This document shows positions 22,932-26,701 of a stretch of 26,701 nucleotides of DNA, piece after piece. A program made the position numbers and the translations under genes. Each line of letters starts with the position of its first letter. Within the stretch, counting starts at the first letter, position 1. This stretch comes from Proteobacteria bacterium UBA3588. GTDB taxonomy: Bacteria > Pseudomonadota > Gammaproteobacteria > Thiohalomonadales > Thiohalomonadaceae. The notes beneath the pieces are model-generated. The model ran no database searches and was not told the DNA's origin. It worked only from the letters and a program-made list of their open reading frames with translations. The stretch covers positions 1,809-28,509 of the forward strand of contig DFMR01000090.1 in the NCBI GenBank assembly GCA_002376325.1, written 5' to 3'.

Positions 22932-24589
22932 TTAGGTATTGGCGCGCACATCCTCCTGCTGCATGCGGCGGTATTTCGCCGCCAGCTGCAACAGACCATG
23001 CAGGTAGTTGGCGCCCTTGACCGCCTGTTGCAGCATGCGCCGCAACCGGCTGTAGATCTCCAACTGTTGCACTATCTGTTCGCCACCGATGCGGCCCGCC
23101 GCACCGGCACGCAGCAGATGCGCCTTAAGTGAATGATAGGAATCCTCCAGCGCCGCCAGTATGCGCTCGATCGCGGCGACGTCGTAGTCGTCACGCGCCG
23201 GCTCCGCGACATCGAGCAATTTCACCGCATCGCTGCGGAAGTAGACCATCTCGCTATTGAGCGCCTCATCGGCAAGGTAACCGGCCGTCCGTTGTACCTG
23301 TGCCGTGTCGTCGGCCAACTCCGCCACCGCCGTGTAGTAACGCGCGACGCGCAACGCGTCCGGCAGCGACTGATCGAATTCGGCGGGCAGATTGCCGCGC
23401 TGCATGGCGACGCTGAATTGTCCGACCGCCGCGACCAGACCGGCCACGGCCTGTTTGTCCTTGACCAACTGCACACCCACCGCTTGTTCCGCACTCAGCA
23501 CAGCCTTGCCCATGTTGCGCGCAATGCCGCCGATGCGCGCGAGCTCCAGCGCCACGGCGTCGAGCGCCAGGGTCGGCGTCGCAAGGACGTTCTTGTCCAG
23601 ATACTGCGGACGGCTCATGTCCTCCTCGATGCTGCGGAAGCGCCGTTCCAGCATGTGGACCAGGCGCGGTGTCAGCGGCCACATCAGCAGTACGCCGAAG
23701 ATATTGAACGTCGTATGGAACAGCGCCAACGTAACGGCCGGGCGGTGTTCCAGACCACTTATATCGGTGGCGAAGGCGACGCCACGCAACAGCAGCGGCA
23801 GGATCACGAACGCCACCATGCAGGTAAGCATGTTGAACAGGACGTGGGCCGCCGCCACCCGCTTGGCGTTGGGCGTGGCACCGACGACGGCGATCGCAGC
23901 CGTCGACGTGGTGCCGACGTTGGCGCCGATCACCGCCGCTGCGGCGGCCGCCAGCGGCACCACGCCGCCCGCAGTTGCGGTGAGGACAGCGCCATCGCTG
24001 CGCTGGACGACTGCATCAGCAGCGTCAGCACGAACCCGATACCGACAAACAATGCGGCGCCGCCCATGCCGCCGTTCGCAAAATGTTGCAATGGCACCTC
24101 GGCGCCGACGTTACTGAAGGCAACCTTCAACACGTCGATGCCGAGAAAGAACAAACCGAAACCGGTCAACGCCTCGCCCAACGCGCCGTAACGGCGGTGC
24201 GCACCAGTGAGGCGCATCATCACGCCGGTGCCGATGAGCGGCAAGGCCAACGCTTTGACATCCACATCGAAACCGATCAATGCCACCAGCCAACTGGTCA
24301 TGGTGGTACCGATGTTGCTGCCGTAGATCACGCCGACGCTCTGGCGCAGGGTCAGCAGGCCGGCGTTGACAAAACCGATGGTGGCCACCGTTATCGCACT
24401 CGACGACTGTACCAGCGACGTAATCAGCGCTCCCGACAGCAGGCCCCGCATTGGCGTGCGGGTCCACTGTCCGAGCATGCGGCGCAGCGCCGATCCGGCG
24501 GCCAGGCGCAGCCCGTCGGTCATCAGCCGCATGCCGAGCAGGAACAGACCGATACCGCCGATGAAGCTGCCCGCCAGAGCGAAGCCCAT
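22932..24589 (-). pseudogene. Na/Pi cotransporter family protein with PhoU-like domain, one frameshift
   Basis: The gene encodes a sodium/phosphate cotransporter-type membrane protein with a C-terminal PhoU-like helical domain, about 552 residues if repaired. The N-terminal half (ATG 24589, after AAAGGG) has the first Na/Pi repeat with SLVQSSSAITVATIGF and the start of the second with LLMQSSSAAMAL. The frame then shifts near 23984-23990, where GCGCTGTCCTCACC lacks one base compared with the expected AL-x-LTATAGGVVPL. The first frame stops at 23930. The second frame continues through GANVGTTSTAA and ends normally at 22932 after the PhoU-like helices. One missing base explains everything, so this is either a very recent inactivation, a sequencing or assembly error, or, less likely, programmed frameshifting. 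Confidence 0.85.
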
Positions 24590-24597
24590 ATTGCCCT

Positions 24598-25767
24598 TTA
24601 GTCCTGCCGCATCCTGGCCGACAGAGCGATGGGCGTGGGATAGCGCAGCATGATGAAGTAGGAAGAGACGATAAATGTCAGCAGCGTGGAAAGCTGGATC
24701 ACGTAGGAGGCGCGCGCGCTGATCAAATGAGCGTCCAGCGCGACCACGGCGATGAACAGCGAGAACTCGCTGATTTGCGCCAATCGCACCCCCACCTCCT
24801 TGGCCAGCTTGGGCGTCTCGCCGGTATAACGCAGCAGCAGGCGGAACACCAGCGGCTTGACGGCCATCAGCACGCCGGTGAAGACCAGCGCCGGCACCAG
24901 CACCTGGCCGACCATGCCGAGGTCGAAGGTGGCACCAAGGGAAAAGAAGAACATCACCAGGAAAAAATCGCGCAACGGCTTGAGACTCTCGGCGATGAAA
25001 GTGGCGATGGGGCTGCTCGCCACCGCAACGCCGCCGATGAAGGCGCCGATCTCCGTCGACAGGCCGAGCAGCGCCGCCAATTGGGCGATGCCGAGACACC
25101 AGCCGATGGCCAGCAGGAAGACGTATTCCTGAATCACATCGAAGCGCAGAAACAGCGGATGCAGCACGTAGCGTTCCGCGAAATAGGCGACGGCAATCAA
25201 CACCGGCAGCGCCAACACGACCTTGGCCAGTTCCAGCCATAGATTGCCGCCGCCGGTAAAGGCATGCAACAACACCAGCAACACGATGGCGATCATGTCC
25301 TGTAGCAGCAGGATGCTGATGATCACCTCGCCGGTATGCTGATGGTGCAGCTGCGTGGTCGGCAACAGCTTCAGACCGATGATGGTACTGGAGAAGGTGG
25401 CCGCTGCGCCGATCAGCAGGCACTCGGCGATGCCGAAGCCGAAAGACCAGCCAACCACGATGCCGACGACGGCAAAGGCGACGGAACTGAGTATCGTCAC
25501 CAGCGTGGTCTGCCGCAGCATCTGCACCAGTTTCTGCGGATGCAGGTTGAGGCCGAGCAGATAGAGCAGGAAGATCACGCCGATATGCGAAGCCTGCTGG
25601 ATCTCGCCGGTCTTGCCGAGCAGATTCAATCCCCACGGCCCCAACAGCGCCCCACCGACGATATAACTCACCAACAGCGACTGGCGCGCGTAGAGCGCCG
25701 CCGTACCCAGCAGCGCGGCACCGGTAAAGATCAGGAACACCGCATAGACGAGGGAATCACCGTGCAT
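24598..25767 (-). CDS. Cation/proton antiporter, CPA2 (Kef-like) family
   Basis: A 389-residue inner-membrane antiporter with about 11-13 hydrophobic helices. Family features are YIVGGALLGPWGLNLL, VIFLLYLLGLNLHP, the TFSSTIIGLKLL segment and LLLQDMIAIVLL, with Gln156-Asp157 corresponding to the transport-site pair of Kef-type proteins. The ending FFFSLGATFD and later LAQISEFSLF also fit. It lacks the C-terminal RCK/TrkA-N domain of KefB/KefC, so glutathione- or NAD-type gating via that domain is absent. The exchanged ion (K+ or Na+) cannot be decided. It lies four bases after sirB2 and nine bases before the Na/Pi gene, so the three membrane proteins form one operon. Confidence 0.93.
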   Translation of the reverse strand: MHGDSLVYAVFLIFTGAALLGTAALYARQSLLVSYIVGGALLGPWGLNLLGKTGEIQQASHIGVIFLLYLLGLNLHPQKLVQMLRQTTLVTILSSVAFAVVGIVVGWSFGFGIAECLLIGAAATFSSTIIGLKLLPTTQLHHQHTGEVIISILLLQDMIAIVLLVLLHAFTGGGNLWLELAKVVLALPVLIAVAYFAERYVLHPLFLRFDVIQEYVFLLAIGWCLGIAQLAALLGLSTEIGAFIGGVAVASSPIATFIAESLKPLRDFFLVMFFFSLGATFDLGMVGQVLVPALVFTGVLMAVKPLVFRLLLRYTGETPKLAKEVGVRLAQISEFSLFIAVVALDAHLISARASYVIQLSTLLTFIVSSYFIMLRYPTPIALSARMRQD

Positions 25768-25771
25768 CGTC

Positions 25772-26137
25772 TTATACCGTCCAGGGCATGGGGCTCTTGG
25801 TCAATGCAACGGAGACGATATAGAGAAATACCGCCAGCGCCGCAGCCACTTGCCAGGGGCGTCCACGCCGCAACGCCACAGCCCCCAGCGCAACGTAAAC
25901 CACCAGGGCAACCAGCTTCGCCATCAACCACGGCTGGCGCAACGGCGACCAGTGATAGCCCAACACCATCGTCAGCCCGCTCAGGAACAAGCCGCTGTCG
26001 ACCAGATGCGGTACGCGTTTGACCCAGGCCCGCTGCAACCGCTGCGGCGCCCGCAGGCGCCAATAGCCGCGCAACGAAAAGCCGCTGAAGGATAAAAGCA
26101 CACAGCTGATATGGAAATATTTCACCCAAAGCATCAT
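25772..26137 (-). CDS. SirB2 family membrane protein
   Basis: A 121-residue membrane protein with four hydrophobic helices, opening with LWVKYFHISCVLLSFSGFSLRG, which is characteristic of the SirB family. RVPHLVDSGLFLSGL follows, then PWLMAKLVALVVYV and a last helix. The name comes from an invasion-gene regulator locus in Salmonella, but the molecular function of SirB2 proteins is unknown. ATG codons at 26137 and 26134 are both possible; no clear ribosome binding site precedes either. It heads the operon with the CPA2 antiporter and Na/Pi gene and is divergent from the small gene at 26231. Confidence 0.88.
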   Translation of the reverse strand: MMLWVKYFHISCVLLSFSGFSLRGYWRLRAPQRLQRAWVKRVPHLVDSGLFLSGLTMVLGYHWSPLRQPWLMAKLVALVVYVALGAVALRRGRPWQVAAALAVFLYIVSVALTKSPMPWTV

Positions 26138-26155
26138 AAAGACACTATATCACCG

Positions 26156-26207
26156 CGTTCCCTGGACGGGGGCGCCGATCGGCGCGACACTTAACGGGAA
26201 GGGAACG
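26156..26207. promoter_or_regulatory. Nested palindrome in a divergent intergenic region
   Basis: CGTTCCCT (26156-26163) and AGGGAACG (26200-26207) flank the perfect 14-base palindrome GCGCCGATCGGCGC (26172-26185). It lies between the divergent sirB2 and the small + strand gene, a position where an operator or attenuating structure would act on either. No regulator is identified. Confidence 0.3.
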
Positions 26208-26230
26208 ACCAGCAACGCTTGGAGGCCGGT

Positions 26231-26566
26231 ATGAAAATCGAACCGCCCGCCGATGATATCGGCCTGCAAAACCTGAAACGCGCCGACCGGCCCGCGGCCA
26301 CGGTGCGCCAGGTGGATCATATCGAAGCGCGCGCCCGCATCGCGCCGTCGCAAGAACGGCACGAAGCGCTGCCGGCGATGCCGGAACGGCGCGATGGCGA
26401 GCGCCGCTCGGGCCGTGACCGGCGCCGCAATCAGGAACCGCACCTGCTGGACACCCGCGAACCGCACGAACAGCGCAGCGAAATCCGCCGCATGGCGGAT
26501 CGAACGGAAGAAAAACAAGAACAGCCGTCGGGAGCGAAACCCGGCGGGATCGACGTTCTGGCCTAG
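26231..26566 (+). CDS. Small charged hypothetical protein with arginine-rich motif
   Basis: A 111-residue, highly hydrophilic protein. I chose the ATG at 26231 because TGGAGG lies five to six bases upstream; an ATG four codons earlier lacks one. The middle contains PERRDGERRSGRDRRR followed by LLDTREPHEQR, an arginine-rich pattern I have seen in many short proteobacterial proteins of unknown function. There is no signal peptide, membrane helix or catalytic motif, and the protein is probably largely disordered. The stop overlaps, on the other strand, the end of the partial frame at 26563-26701. A GCCTGTCG/CGGCAGGC hairpin follows just past the stop (about 26570-26595) without a T-tract. Confidence 0.6.
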   Translation: MKIEPPADDIGLQNLKRADRPAATVRQVDHIEARARIAPSQERHEALPAMPERRDGERRSGRDRRRNQEPHLLDTREPHEQRSEIRRMADRTEEKQEQPSGAKPGGIDVLA

Positions 26567-26701
26567 GAGCCTGTCGGACTTAACGTCGGCAGGCAATCAA
26601 TCGCCGCCAGCCCGGCACGAATTGCACCATTATGCTGCATGTTTTCGGTCTTCAGCGCCAAATAATCCCAAAACGAGCGGAATTCCCCGCCTTTCATGCC
26701 C
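26563..26701 (-). CDS. Partial open frame at the right edge, unidentified
   Basis: The minus strand stays open from the right edge to a TAG at 26563-26565, giving about 45 C-terminal residues that include GGEFRSFWDYLALKTENMQ and end LSPTGS. The composition looks protein-like but I do not recognise it. The terminal bases GAGCCTGTCGGACTTAA resemble the kind of sequence found at insertion-sequence ends, so a transposase remnant is one possibility. Too little is visible to decide. Confidence 0.3.
   Translation of the reverse strand, partial: GMKGGEFRSFWDYLALKTENMQHNGAIRAGLAAIDCLPTLSPTGS

Overview
The window looks like chromosomal backbone from a high-GC gammaproteobacterium, probably an environmental, Chromatiales- or Ectothiorhodospiraceae-like lineage. 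The evidence is the gene order miaB-ybeZ-ybeY-ybeX(corC)-lnt, an Mla-like MCE locus, and the company of DUF2835, SirB2, MazG and a class II PPK2 protein. I see no rRNA, tRNA, prophage, CRISPR array or intact insertion sequence. The lineage is inferred from gene content and cannot be fixed by reading alone.

Layout. Positions 1-1605 (- strand) hold two tandem HDOD-domain signalling genes; the first runs off the left edge. Positions 1671-7159 (-) are the conserved envelope, RNA and ribosome block: lnt, corC/ybeX, ybeY, the PhoH-like ybeZ, and miaB. Positions 7358-10898 (-) are a four-gene MCE lipid-transport operon: MlaE-like permease, ABC-ATPase homologue, MCE/MlaD-like protein and a helical-repeat lipoprotein. 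The ATPase homologue has lost its catalytic residues. Positions 11028-12224 (-) encode an ammonium transporter with a convincing sigma-54 promoter and an NtrC-type enhancer. mazG and a double-thioredoxin periplasmic protein follow (12398-14270, -).

Positions 14395-15339 (+) encode a patatin-like phospholipase. Positions 15365-17156 (-) encode a HIT protein, a glycerophosphodiester phosphodiesterase, a DUF2835 protein and a conserved small hypothetical. Positions 17398-20190 (+) carry a thioredoxin/HEAT-repeat protein, an NfeD-type membrane serine protease and its slipin partner. Positions 20389-22809 (+) carry a cysteine-rich hypothetical, an EF-hand protein and polyphosphate:AMP phosphotransferase. 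Positions 22932-26137 (-) carry a frameshifted Na/Pi cotransporter, a CPA2 cation/proton antiporter and a SirB2 membrane protein. A small arginine-rich protein (+) and an unidentified partial frame (-) close the window. No gene-free gap exceeds 300 bases.

The best candidates for something new are three. (1) The MCE transporter has a catalytically dead-looking but apparently maintained ATPase. (2) A dispersed inverted-repeat element occurs twice, each time with its end about 10 bases from a start codon. (3) A nitrogen-control promoter and enhancer precede amt. Several very short, translationally coupled frames are reported as speculative.
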